From an uncultured Clostridium sp. (lineage in GTDB: Bacteria; Bacillota; Clostridia; TANB77; CAG-508): 54,593 nucleotides of DNA. The notes beneath the pieces were generated by a model, which was not told the origin of the DNA, searched no databases, and was given only the letters and a program-made list of their open reading frames with translations. The stretch's first letter is position 1, and each line of letters begins with the position of its first letter. Below, piece after piece: positions 33,754 to 44,346 of the stretch. The stretch is taken from positions 1-54,593 of the forward strand of contig CAMXQV010000006.1 in assembly GCA_947245515.1 (NCBI GenBank), given 5' to 3'. Position numbers and translations under genes: made by a program.

Positions 33754-34209
33754 ATGGAAAATGCATCAAAAGCATTATTGCTGGCAGCAAGTGTATTAAT
33801 TGGAATACTAGTATTATCAGTTGCAGTATATATATTTTTATCCTTTGGTGCATCAGCCAAGCAAATACATAGCGAAATAGATACAAACAGATTAAATGAA
33901 TTTAATACACAATTTACAGCCTATGAATTAAAAGAAGAAAATACAATATATGACATTATTACAGTTGTAAATTTAGCAAAAGACAATAATGAATATTATG
34001 GACTTAAAAATAAAGAAAATAATAATCTATATATAAGTGTAATACTTGAAACTTCACCAGTAGAAAATAGCTCAAAGGAAAATTTACAACAATTAATAGA
34101 AAAGGATATGAGTGAAATTGATACAAATTATAAATTACCTTCATATTCATGTACTGTAACAATAAATAAGGTAGGTAGAGTTAGTGAAGTGAAGTTTACT
34201 AAAAAATAA
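33754..34209 (+). CDS. Pilin-like protein with MENASKAL N-terminus (paralog 2)
   Basis: MENASKALLLAASVLIGILVLSVAVYIFLSFG. Confidence 0.6.
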   Translation: MENASKALLLAASVLIGILVLSVAVYIFLSFGASAKQIHSEIDTNRLNEFNTQFTAYELKEENTIYDIITVVNLAKDNNEYYGLKNKENNNLYISVILETSPVENSSKENLQQLIEKDMSEIDTNYKLPSYSCTVTINKVGRVSEVKFTKK

Positions 34210-34292
34210 CAAAATAATAAAAAATATAAAAAAATATTACAACATATTGTAAAAAACTTAGAAAAATGATATAATTAAAAAAGGATAAGAAG

Positions 34293-34724
34293 ATGAAAAA
34301 AATAGCTTTGTTTTTCTTAATAATAGTAATTATTATTGTAGGAATGTCATACATGTATTTAAATTATAAAGCAGAAATTAATAATGCGAAAAAAGATAAT
34401 ATGCAATACGAAAGTTATTATAATAAAGAAATATTAGGAACAGAACTTACTACAATAATAAATAAAGCAATTGATAATAATGAAATAAAGGAAATTCAAA
34501 AAGATGAAAACGGAATTTATATTAATAATGATAAGAATTCCATAAATATAGATATAAAAATAATAGACAATGATAAGACCTATAATATGGAAACTTTATT
34601 TGTTGGTGGGATGTATAATTTTGTAAAATTTTATGGGCAAATAAAGTTTAAAGGCACAAAAATAGAATATCATAAAGCTACTAATAAAGTAAAATATCTG
34701 TTATTTGAACAAATTACAGAATAA
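34293..34724 (+). CDS. Small single-TM protein of the pilus locus
   Basis: N-terminal TM; GTELTTIINKAIDNNEI resembles GSDLFTLCNKIVDYN of paralog 1. Confidence 0.45.
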   Translation: MKKIALFFLIIVIIIVGMSYMYLNYKAEINNAKKDNMQYESYYNKEILGTELTTIINKAIDNNEIKEIQKDENGIYINNDKNSINIDIKIIDNDKTYNMETLFVGGMYNFVKFYGQIKFKGTKIEYHKATNKVKYLLFEQITE

Positions 34725-34800
34725 TAAAGTTATTAAATTTTACTAACATATAATTAGTAATATATATATAAACAAAAGTAAAATTAAGGAGGAAAAAGAT

Positions 34801-35214
34801 ATGGAGAATGCGTCAAAAGCGTTAATTATTGCAGGAGCAATATTAATTTCAATTTTAATTATAACTTTAGCAATTTTAGTTTTTGGTCAAGCTAAAGGAG
34901 CTATGGATGGAAATGCAATGAGCAGTTTTGAGATAGAGCAATTTAATCAAAGATTTACACAGTTTGAAGGTACAAGAGTAAGAGGAGCAACAGTAAATTC
35001 TATGTTATCAACAATATTAGCTAATAACATATCAGCTGATGATGATAGTAGAAAAATAAGTGTTTCTGGTGCTATAACAATGAATGCTACTGATAATGGT
35101 TTACCAACGACGAAAGCAAATACAGGTGCTATTTATAAGGTAGAATGTAAATTTTCCGATACAGGAGCAAATAGGGGTTTAGTTAAGGAAATAGCAGTTA
35201 CTAAAGTTCCTTAG
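34801..35214 (+). CDS. Pilin-like protein with MENASKAL N-terminus (paralog 3)
   Basis: MENASKALIIAGAILISILIITLAILVFGQAKG; GGAGG RBS. Confidence 0.6.
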   Translation: MENASKALIIAGAILISILIITLAILVFGQAKGAMDGNAMSSFEIEQFNQRFTQFEGTRVRGATVNSMLSTILANNISADDDSRKISVSGAITMNATDNGLPTTKANTGAIYKVECKFSDTGANRGLVKEIAVTKVP

Positions 35215-35233
35215 AGATGAGTGGTGAAATACT

Positions 35234-35848
35234 ATGGAAAATGTAGCAGATGCTCTAAAATTAGGAGCAGCAGTTTTAATATTTGTAATGGCGTTAACTA
35301 TTAGTATTAACGCCTTTACAGAAGCAAGACAAACTTCACAATTAATATTAGACTATAAGGATAGAGAGTATGATTTACCTTTAGCTGATAGATACTTTGA
35401 AGATAATGGAACAACAGAAAGAATTGTTAAAGGAGAAGCAATTCTTCCAGCAATATATAAAGCCTATACAGAAAATTATAAAATAGTTTTTGAAAATATG
35501 GGGAGTAATTTTTTATATGAAAAAAAAGATAATTCTTATATGTGGCAAGAAATAAGCTATATAGATTTAAGAAAAGAAGCTTTAGCAAGTGTAAATCAAC
35601 GTAAGCAATTTTTACAAGGAATTTTATATGGAATAAATAGTTTTGGAACTCAAGTTAACAGTATAAGAAAAGAGTATGAAAACTTAGGAATTAAATTTAC
35701 TGAAAACGGGATTTTTGAACAAATAGAAAATAGTAAATTTATTGAAAAATTAGGTGTATACTATGAACAAGATACTTATGAAGATAGTAGTACACCAACA
35801 GCAAACTATGATAAAAAGAGAATAATAACATATTCTAAAATACCATAA
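35234..35848 (+). CDS. Pilin-like / TadE-like protein (MENVADAL N-terminus)
   Basis: MENVADALKLGAAVLIFVMALTISINAFTEARQ. Confidence 0.5.
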   Translation: MENVADALKLGAAVLIFVMALTISINAFTEARQTSQLILDYKDREYDLPLADRYFEDNGTTERIVKGEAILPAIYKAYTENYKIVFENMGSNFLYEKKDNSYMWQEISYIDLRKEALASVNQRKQFLQGILYGINSFGTQVNSIRKEYENLGIKFTENGIFEQIENSKFIEKLGVYYEQDTYEDSSTPTANYDKKRIITYSKIP

Positions 35849-35881
35849 AGAAGAGGATGTGTTAATAAGAAGGAGGATTAA

Positions 35882-36412
35882 ATGGGTGATTCATTAATTA
35901 CAGTAGTTGCAATAGCCTTAGCTGCAGTTTTGATGTTTGTATTTCCGTTAATGACGATGACAGACAGAACAGATGACATATCACAATTAACAGTAAGTAC
36001 AGCAACAACAGAATTTGTAGATGATGTTAGAACTACGGGAAAACTTACAAGCGATAAATATGGAAAATTTGTAGAGAATATCTCTTCAACAGGAAACACA
36101 TATGATGTAGAAATGGAATTGAAAGTATTAGATGAAAATCCAGGTAAAAAAACAACACAAGCCAAAGCTACAAAAATAGGAGAAAATGTATATTATTCTT
36201 GGTATACTTCACAAATCTTAGACAGTCTTGAAACAGAAGGAGCTGTATTAGCTTTAAAAGAAGGAGATATATTTTCTACTAGTGTAAAAAATACAAATAA
36301 TACAATAGGGCAACAATTAAAAAACTTCTTCTATTCAGTAACAGGAAATGATTCATATTCTATTGCAGCAGAACATGCTGGAATTGTAACAGCAAATGGT
36401 ACAGGAAAATAG
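35882..36412 (+). CDS. Pilus-locus membrane protein with N-terminal TM
   Basis: MGDSLITVVAIALAAVLMFVFPLMTMTDRTDD; AAGGAGG RBS. Confidence 0.5.
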   Translation: MGDSLITVVAIALAAVLMFVFPLMTMTDRTDDISQLTVSTATTEFVDDVRTTGKLTSDKYGKFVENISSTGNTYDVEMELKVLDENPGKKTTQAKATKIGENVYYSWYTSQILDSLETEGAVLALKEGDIFSTSVKNTNNTIGQQLKNFFYSVTGNDSYSIAAEHAGIVTANGTGK

Positions 36413-36425
36413 AGATATACATATA

Positions 36426-36457
36426 TAAAGCTTGTAATATTTTATTACAAGCTTATT
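36426..36457 (+). terminator. Terminator-like hairpin
   Basis: AAGCTTGTAATATTTTATTACAAGCTTATTT. Confidence 0.75.
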
Positions 36458-36596
36458 TATACAATAGTAAAGTCATACTTTCCTATTGTATAAAAGATAC
36501 AATCGCTAGCCCTTTGAGATTTTCTCCTTACAGTCGAAAACTCAAATCGGGCGAGAACAAATTAAAGAAAATCAAAGATTTTCTTATTTGTTCATA
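36458..36596. repeat. Structured intergenic repeat, copy 2
   Basis: Homolog of 12328-12472 with compensatory base-pair changes. Confidence 0.8.
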
Positions 36597-36663
36597 AAAA
36601 GGAAAAGGTTAAAGTTGAAAAATAATTTAATTCTTTTCCAACCAGATTTGTGCCTTAGGAAGG

Positions 36664-38320
36664 ATGAAATTAAAGATGAAAATACAAAGTTTAGCTGTAA
36701 TATTTATAATAATAATATTACCAATTTCTATAACATTAAGTTCATATACCAAAAGTCAGATGAAAACCTTAAACTTACAAATTTCATATGACTCAAAATT
36801 AGACAATGCAACCTATGATGCTTTAAAAGCCTTCCAATTAAATACAAAAAATAGTACAACTTCTGATATATCTAATTCAAAATTAAGAGATATAGAAGCA
36901 GCAGCAAATACCTTTTTTAATTCAATTTCTAGTAATTTTAATATGGTAGGATATAATCAAGAGGTATTAAAAACTTTTGTACCAGCACTTGTTTTTACTA
37001 TGTATGATGGGTATTATATTTATTCACCATATACAAATCATTTAGAAAGTCTAACAGAGGAAGAGAAAGATAAATTAAATAATAATCCAGAAACTACCTA
37101 TAAGGATAAAGATAAGATAACTGGATTAAAGCCATATATTCATTATAGTTGTAGATATATAAAAGATAATATTGATGTTGTAATAACTTATTCTTTAGAA
37201 AATTATATAACTGTATATGGAAAAGTTCGGAAATAAGGCAATTTATGATTATGGATATTTACTAGATAATATTGAAGTAAGTGGAGAAAATGTAAGATAT
37301 CGAGACATCAATATAGATTCTGAAAACTTGAAGCAATTTATTAATAAAGATAAAGAAACTAATTATGTTAAAATAAATGGAACAAAGTATTATAAAGATG
37401 ACGATGGTTCATGGTATTCCTTTTTAAATGGAGAAAAAATAAAGACAGATATGATATATAAAGACAATAATGAAGCTGCTAAACAATATTATAAAGATGC
37501 TAAGAATTTTACTGATAAATTTAGAAGTTATGGATTTGATAAGTTAACTGGTAAAGATGCTGTAGATAATAATGGAAATTCACTAGAACAAGTCTTTGGT
37601 AACAAGAAGATTTTCGATTTTGGAAATAAAAATACTGGTTCAATAGAAGATTCAGATTCTGATTTTAATCAACATAGATTAGCTGTAATAAGATATACAA
37701 TTGAAAGTAATTTATCAATAGCAATAGCAAATTACAACAATTATTCTAGTGTAACTACAAATTTTCAAATGCCAACTTTAAAAGAAGATGAATGGACAAA
37801 GATAATTAATAATGTATCAATTATAAGTTTTATGCAAGGTTTAAATATAGGTGGTAAAGTATATAATGGTTATTCTATAATAACAAATACAAAAAATGAC
37901 GAAGTAGTAACTGATGAGTCAATATATCTTATAGATGCCGAATATTTTTATAAACCTACTGATAGTACATTAGATCCTTCTAAATTTTATAATGGTATAT
38001 TAAATACTGATTTTGAAAGGAAAATAGTAGTAGAGCCAAGTGGGGAAGAAGAAGAATATTATTTTCCAAAAAAACAAAAGGGAAGTTATTCAAGTATAGT
38101 TAACCACTTTGGGGATAATAACATAGAAAATGAAACTTATAATAATAATTTATATAAATATATTGATGTTATAGGAGGAAATATTGCTAAAGCATATTAT
38201 ACAGCCTTAGGAAGAGAGAGATATAGTATGTATAAAGCTAATACTAATACTGATAGAACCACTATTGGAACTGAAAGAAGGTATGAAGATTCAGGTTTAC
38301 AAAAAGCTTATAATAATTAA
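36664..38320 (+). CDS. Pilus-locus secreted/membrane protein; needs one +1 shift at CGG 37228; 551 aa after joining
   Basis: N-terminal TM; joined YITVYGKVGNKAIYDYGYLLDNIEVSGENVRY; length minus 1 nt divisible by 3. Confidence 0.78.
37228..37231 (+). other. +1 frameshift site CGGA
   Basis: AAA GTT C GGA AAT AAG; 0-frame CGG AAA TAA. Confidence 0.9.
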
Positions 38321-38403
38321 AAATTAATATTATAATTAAAACTTTTTTGAATATGAAGATAAAAAAAGTAAATACTAATAATATAAAAATTAAGGAGAGA
38401 AAA

Positions 38404-39648
38404 ATGCAAAAGAAAGTAGCAAATACTCTTAAAAAGATATTATTAGTATTTTTTTTAATTATAATATATTCCTATACTTTATTAATAACAAACTTACCAG
38501 ATGAAGTTGTAGTATTTGAAGGAGAAAAGATATCGCTAAAAACCTTATTAGGTATTGATATAAAAACAAAGAGAGAAAATACAATAGAAGCACTTTCAAA
38601 TAATAACAAAGCCTTAACTAATACTGCTGGTAAAGCAAAGCTAGAAGTTAGCCTATTTGAAAGATTTAATTTGAAAAATGTAAAGGTAGATATATTACCT
38701 AGAACTAAAGTAATACCAGTTGGAAATATAGCTGGTGTGAAACTTTATACAAATGGTGTATTAGTTGTAGGAATGTCAGAAATAGAAGGATTAGATAAAA
38801 AGAAATATAAGCCATATGCTAATAGTGGGATAAAAGAAGGGGATACAATAGTAGAAGTAAATGAACAACAAGTAACATCAACAGAAGCTTTAATTGAAAC
38901 TGTAAATGAGTCACATGGAAAAGATTTAAAAATCAAGTATGTTCATGAAGAACATACAAAGGAATGTAGTATAGTACCAGTAAAAACAAAGGATAGACAA
39001 TATAAGTTAGGCTTATGGGTAAGAGATAGTGCAGCTGGTGTAGGAACAGTAAGTTTTTATGAACCTTCAAGTAAAACCTTTGGAGCCTTAGGCCATGGAA
39101 TAACTGATATTGATACAAATGAATTAATAAATATAGCTTCAGGCGAATTTGTGACTACAAGAATCTTGAGTATAACAAAAGGACAAAGTGGAAATCCAGG
39201 GAAAATACAAGGTACTGTAGAAAATCAATCGAATATAGGAAAGATATTTAAAAATAGTAAATTTGGAATTTATGGAAAAGTAGATAATTTATCTAGTCTA
39301 AAGGTAGATACATCAAAGGAAATGGAGGTTGCTTTAAGAGAAGAAATAAAAACGGGAAAAGCAACTATCTTATGTAGTTTAGATAATGAAAAGCCACAAG
39401 AGTATGAAATAGAAATAGAAAAGCTTTATAAAGAAAATAATTATGATAATAAAAGTATGCAAATAAAAGTGACTGATCAAAAATTGTTGGAGAAAACTGG
39501 TGGAATAATTCAAGGTATGTCAGGTTCTCCTATTATTCAAAATGGAAAGTTTATTGGTGCTATAACACATGTTCTAGTGAAGGATCCAACTAAAGGATAT
39601 GCAGTTTTTGGAGATATAATGCTAAAACAATCAAAAGAAGTTAACTAA
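38404..39648 (+). CDS. spoIVB: SpoIVB-type PDZ serine peptidase (S55)
   Basis: PDZ region; GALGHGITDIDTNELINIASGEF; GGIIQGMSGSPIIQNGKFIGAITHVLVKDPTKGYAVF. Confidence 0.93.
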   Translation: MQKKVANTLKKILLVFFLIIIYSYTLLITNLPDEVVVFEGEKISLKTLLGIDIKTKRENTIEALSNNNKALTNTAGKAKLEVSLFERFNLKNVKVDILPRTKVIPVGNIAGVKLYTNGVLVVGMSEIEGLDKKKYKPYANSGIKEGDTIVEVNEQQVTSTEALIETVNESHGKDLKIKYVHEEHTKECSIVPVKTKDRQYKLGLWVRDSAAGVGTVSFYEPSSKTFGALGHGITDIDTNELINIASGEFVTTRILSITKGQSGNPGKIQGTVENQSNIGKIFKNSKFGIYGKVDNLSSLKVDTSKEMEVALREEIKTGKATILCSLDNEKPQEYEIEIEKLYKENNYDNKSMQIKVTDQKLLEKTGGIIQGMSGSPIIQNGKFIGAITHVLVKDPTKGYAVFGDIMLKQSKEVN

Positions 39649-39782
39649 TTAATATTCATTTTTGTATAAAAGGCTTAAAAATAAAAATATTTTTATTTTT
39701 GTGTTTAAGTCTTTTTTGTGTAAGAAATTTTAAAAAATAATATACAAATAAAAGTAGGTATGTTATAATAAATAAAAAATAT

Positions 39783-39857
39783 TGGGGTGTCGCCAAGTGG
39801 TAAGGCAATCGGCTCTGACCCGATCATTCGTAAGTTCGAATCTTACCACCCCAGCCA
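39783..39857 (+). tRNA. tRNA-Gln (anticodon CTG)
   Basis: TGGGGTG/CACCCCA acceptor, D-arm GCC...GGC, ATCGG-CTCTGAC-CCGAT anticodon arm, encoded GCCA end. Confidence 0.92.
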
Positions 39858-40196
39858 GTAATTATTCTGTAAATGTAAGCACATTAGATAATACATTTGC
39901 AGATTTATTTTTTGTATCTTTTTCTGAATGAGCATAAATATTAGCAGTAGTATTATAATTAGAATGTGCACACCTTTTGAGATTACAAACTTGCCGATTA
40001 AACCCTAAAAATATTAAAATTCTATAAGATAAGTTCCAAAAATATCAAAAAAAGTCATAAATAAGCGAAAAAAGATTGCCTCGTATGTGCATCTAAAAAT
40101 AAAGTTATGCATCTGTTAAAAACCTCGTTTTTAAGCTGTCTTGGAGCGATTTGAGAGTCGCCCTCTTCCTGCAAAAATTGTGAAACAATTTTTGAC

Positions 40197-41342
40197 TTAG
40201 AAAAACAGAGAAGAGTCTATTATGCTTATTGCATCACAATAATATTTAGCAAACTTTAAGTTTCTAAATTCACCAGCAATTTTCAATTTTGTCTTTATTT
40301 TTCTCAATCCTCGTTCTGCTAAATTATTTGTGAACTCTATTCTAAAATCAGTTAAAAATCTTAAATGATCATCTACATACTCTCTTAATCTTGATTTTAA
40401 ACATCTTTCACTGTCATAATATTGTTCTTTTTCTTTATCGTATTCTTTCTTAAATTCTTCATCCAAAATGTCTAACAATTCTAGATATTTTGCTTTTGCT
40501 GTTTCATACTCAATATCTGTAAAGCATGTTTTTTCTTGTAATTTATACTCTTCTACTTTATCTCTTAATTCTAAAAGATAGTCCATAAATTCTTTTATAA
40601 TTTCTCTTTTATGTACTTCATATTCTGCTTTACAATATCTTAGTATATGAAAGTTACATTCTGCTTGTTTTGATTGAGGAAATGATAAGTGTATTTTATT
40701 GTGGTCATGGCATACTGTTCCTTGGCACATTTTTATTTTGTTATCGCTTATTAAACCTAAAAGCTCAGCCGTCTTTTGGTTTTGTATATTACAGTATGTA
40801 TTTAAATATACTACTAATGCTTTTATTCCTTCATCATAATTAACTATACTATTTACACTATTAGGAAATTTAGGCATATGTTCTTTTCCGCAACATGGAC
40901 ATTTTGTTTTCTTTCCTACATATTGTGTTGTATGTACAATTACTTCAAGTGATATTAAGTCTCTTGCAATTTCTTCTTTTTCTATTGTTTTGCATCCACA
41001 TGTACATGTGGCTACTTTTGATACAGTAATGGTTTTATCTGGTGTTTTAGTTACAGTCGGTGCTGACCTAACATGTCCTTTTTCTCTGCCAGGTTTTCTT
41101 CCTGATTTTACACGATTATTTTGTACAACTTTTTTAAAACCATTTGTAGAAGATGGTTTTAGACTATTACTACTGTTCTTTCCTAAGCTGATTCTCGCAA
41201 GCTCGAATTTTTCTTCGTATATCTTGAGTTTTTTTTTGAGTTCTTTGTTCTCTAATCTTAAAGTTTCGCATTCTCCACCATAATTGTTTTTATCTAAGTC
41301 ATGAATAACTTCAGCCTGTTGTTTGTTTTGTTGTTTTAACAA
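40197..41342 (-). pseudogene. IS66-family transposase, internally deleted remnant
   Basis: SLGKNSSNSLKPSS, GRKPGREKGH, CxC/CPCC zinc region, NLAERGLRKIKTKLKIAGEFR; GTVC joins directly to HDHNKIH, skipping the expected central catalytic DET region. Confidence 0.75.
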
Positions 41343-41352
41343 TTCAATATCT

Positions 41353-41635
41353 CATACAGCAGTAAGAAATATAGTGTTAAAGTTAGGAGAAAAGATAAAA
41401 AAATTAGAAGAAGAAAAAATAAAACTGTATGAAGAAGGAAAAATTAAAGGAGAAAAAGAAACACAATATATATTCTGTGAACACGATGGAATATATATAT
41501 AAAAGCAGAAATCAAAAAAACACAAGGATATGTAGGAAGATATGAAATAGCAAATAACTTTACAGGACGAGCAAAACAACATGTACTAGATGTATTGAGA
41601 GACAAAAAATGTAGTGAATTAATGTTAATAAACTA
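41353..41635 (+). pseudogene. Probable ISLre2/UPF0236-type transposase fragment
   Basis: HTAVRNIVLKLGEKIKKLEEEK...IFCEHDGIYI* then KAEIKKTQGYVGRYEIANNFTGRAKQHVLDVLRDKKCSEL after a frame break. Confidence 0.5.
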
Positions 41636-41971
41636 AAGAAAAAAGGTCAAAAAATATAGTAAATTTGGCTTATTAAGGTTGAATTTTAATAAAAAGTATA
41701 GTAAACTAAATGTAGTTTAAATCAAAGAAAATTTAATCAAATTATAACTTAGAGCTTAAAAATATTGAAATCTATGGGATTCCACAGTTAAAAAAACTCA
41801 TACAGTCTTGTCGATTTGGTGGATTTTTTAGGCTATATATGATAAAATAAATATAATAGATTAGTAGTAGAAAAGATGAAAAAAGAATTATAAAAGTATA
41901 TTACATAAGAGCAAAGCCAAATAATACAGATTTGACAAATTAAAAACTAGAAATACAAAAGTGGAGGAATA

Positions 41972-44033
41972 ATGAATACAGAGGATTTAATAAAATTATT
42001 AGAAGAAACAGAGGATAAATTAAGCATATTTGTTAGTGAAGAAACCTTTAATAAATATGAAATTAGTATTGTAGAACTTTTAGATTTAATTAGTGAGTTT
42101 TTAAAAGACGAAGAAATTTTAAAACTATTTAACTATTCATATTTTTTGGAACTTGATGGTTGGACAAAAAGTGATATTATAGGGTTTATTTCCAAAGAAA
42201 ATGTATTATTACAAATAATAAATAATGACAATATTATGAATGGGATTGATAAATATCAAATAATTGATATTATAAAGAGACTAAGTGATGCTGAAAAACA
42301 AAAAATTTTATACAACCAAAATTTTATAGAAAAGTACCAAATTGTCGATAGCGATTTTGAAGATATTATTTCTAGTTTAATTGAGGAAGCAAAAATAGAA
42401 GTATTAAGGAATATAGACTTAACTACAAATAAACTACATTTAGCAAACTATAATCTTGTAGGCTTAGTAGAGAATTTATCAAGTAATGAAGCAAAATACG
42501 AACTACTTGAAATATATAAATTTGAAGATTATCAAATAACTAATATATTGAATACTATGGATATAAAAAGCATAAGTAAATTTGTAGGAGATAATAAAAA
42601 ATTTATAGATCTATTAGATAATAAAACACAAAAAGAGGTTATAGAAGATTTAGTAAATAGTAATTTACCAATAAAAGATAAAAGAGAAATACTAGCTTCA
42701 CTAAAAGTAGAAGTTAAACAAAGTCTTGATACAACTGATTATCCAGAAGAATTTAAAACTGCACTTAATATGAAAAAGGTAAGTAATGTTAGTAGAAATA
42801 TTATTTTAGATTTAGAAAAAGATCCAGAAGAATATTATGGATTAGATAATTTAATTAGTATAAATCCAGAAGAATACACAGAAGAACAAAGAAAAAAATT
42901 TATTAAAATTTGTGAAATTTGTTCTAACCTACAAGTAGAGAATACAGTGGATGATACTAAATATCTTTCAACTGCTAGAGAATATAAAGAAGCAGAAGAG
43001 TGGATAGATTCTATAATTAATAATTTAAAACCTGAATATACCAAAGCTCAAAAATTGGCTGTAATAGATAATGCAATAGGAAAAAAAATAAGTTATAGCC
43101 CTGATTTTGATACAGAAGTATATAATCCCAGAGAATCTAGAAGCTTATGGAAAATAATTAGTTCTGGCTATGGAGTTTGTAATGGAATAGCGAAAGTTGA
43201 ACAATATATCCTTAAGAGAGTTGGTATAGAAAGTGAGATAATAGGTAGTGGTCCACATGCATTTTTAAAAATTAAAGATATTGAACTTCCACTAGCAAAT
43301 GGTGAAATTGTAAAAGGTAATACTATAGTAGATCCAACTTGGAATTTAACGAGTAATAGATTTGGTGGAAAACCTAATAATTTTTGTATTAGCTATGAGC
43401 AAGCAAGAAAAAATGATGTTGATAGAAATGGTGTTGACAGTGAGTGTCACAAAAATGATGAAAAATTGCAAGATGCAATTTTAAATTTAGATGAGAAAAG
43501 TTTAAGACAATTATATACAAGTGTTGGCTTGGCAGATAGAAATGGTGAATTTCCATTAAAAGAATTAAAAGAAAAGTCAGTACTGTTGGATAAATACTAT
43601 GCAAATGAACCAGAACAAAATATTAATAAGCAATTTTTACTACTTTCAAAAGTCTGTCCCGAATTTGCAACATGCCAAAATTCAAGTATGAGTATTATAA
43701 GTGGTATACTATTATATAACAAAAATTTAAAATTTGAAAAATGCTGTGTAAATAGGGTATATGATAAAGCAGATAAAGAAAAAAGACCAGTTTTATATGT
43801 TTACATAGCTTCAAAAGAATTAGGAAAAAAGTTTTACTATGCAAATAAAGAAAATGGAAAGTTTGTAGAATTACCACAAGAAGAGTTTTTAGAAAAATTT
43901 GAATGCTATGATAAAGACTTAGAATTACATAAGCGGACTTAGACCATGGGAGATTGAAGAACAAGAAAAACAAGAGGTAGATTTATCAAAAAGTTCTGGT
44001 AAAATTGCAGCTAGTGAGGAGAGAGAAAGATGA
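41972..44033 (+). CDS. Transglutaminase-like protein; needs one +1 shift at CGG 43934; 686 aa after joining
   Basis: SGYGVCNGIAKVEQYIL (Cys), GPHAFLKI (His), IVDPTWNL (Asp); joined LHKGLRPWEIEEQEKQEVDLSKSSGKIAASEERER*; stop overlaps next ATG as ATGA. Confidence 0.78.
43934..43937 (+). other. +1 frameshift site CGGA
   Basis: CAT AAG C GGA CTT AGA; 0-frame CGG ACT TAG. Confidence 0.9.
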
Positions 44034-44254
44034 GTATTATAAAGAAAATGTTATTATGTATAAAAAATATATTTATAAAACAAGATAAAATAAAAGAATT
44101 ACCTGAGCCCAAGGTTATTACACAGCGTGAAAAAAAAGAGAATTTTATTGAAACTTTAAAGATAATTCCAATAGAAGAAATAATTGATAAAAAAATAGAG
44201 ACTTTAATCTGTAAAGGAGATGGACTAGGAATACAAAAGAAAATAACTTACTAG
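44030..44254 (+). CDS. Small hypothetical protein, translationally coupled to the upstream gene
   Basis: ATGA overlap with the +1 frame stop of 41972-44033. Confidence 0.5.
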   Translation: MSIIKKMLLCIKNIFIKQDKIKELPEPKVITQREKKENFIETLKIIPIEEIIDKKIETLICKGDGLGIQKKITY

Positions 44255-44346
44255 AAAATACATAATATTTTTGACAAAACGAACAGATTACTGATAAAAA
44301 ATACAAAAATAATTTAGTTAACCAGTTAATAATTTGGAGGAAACTA

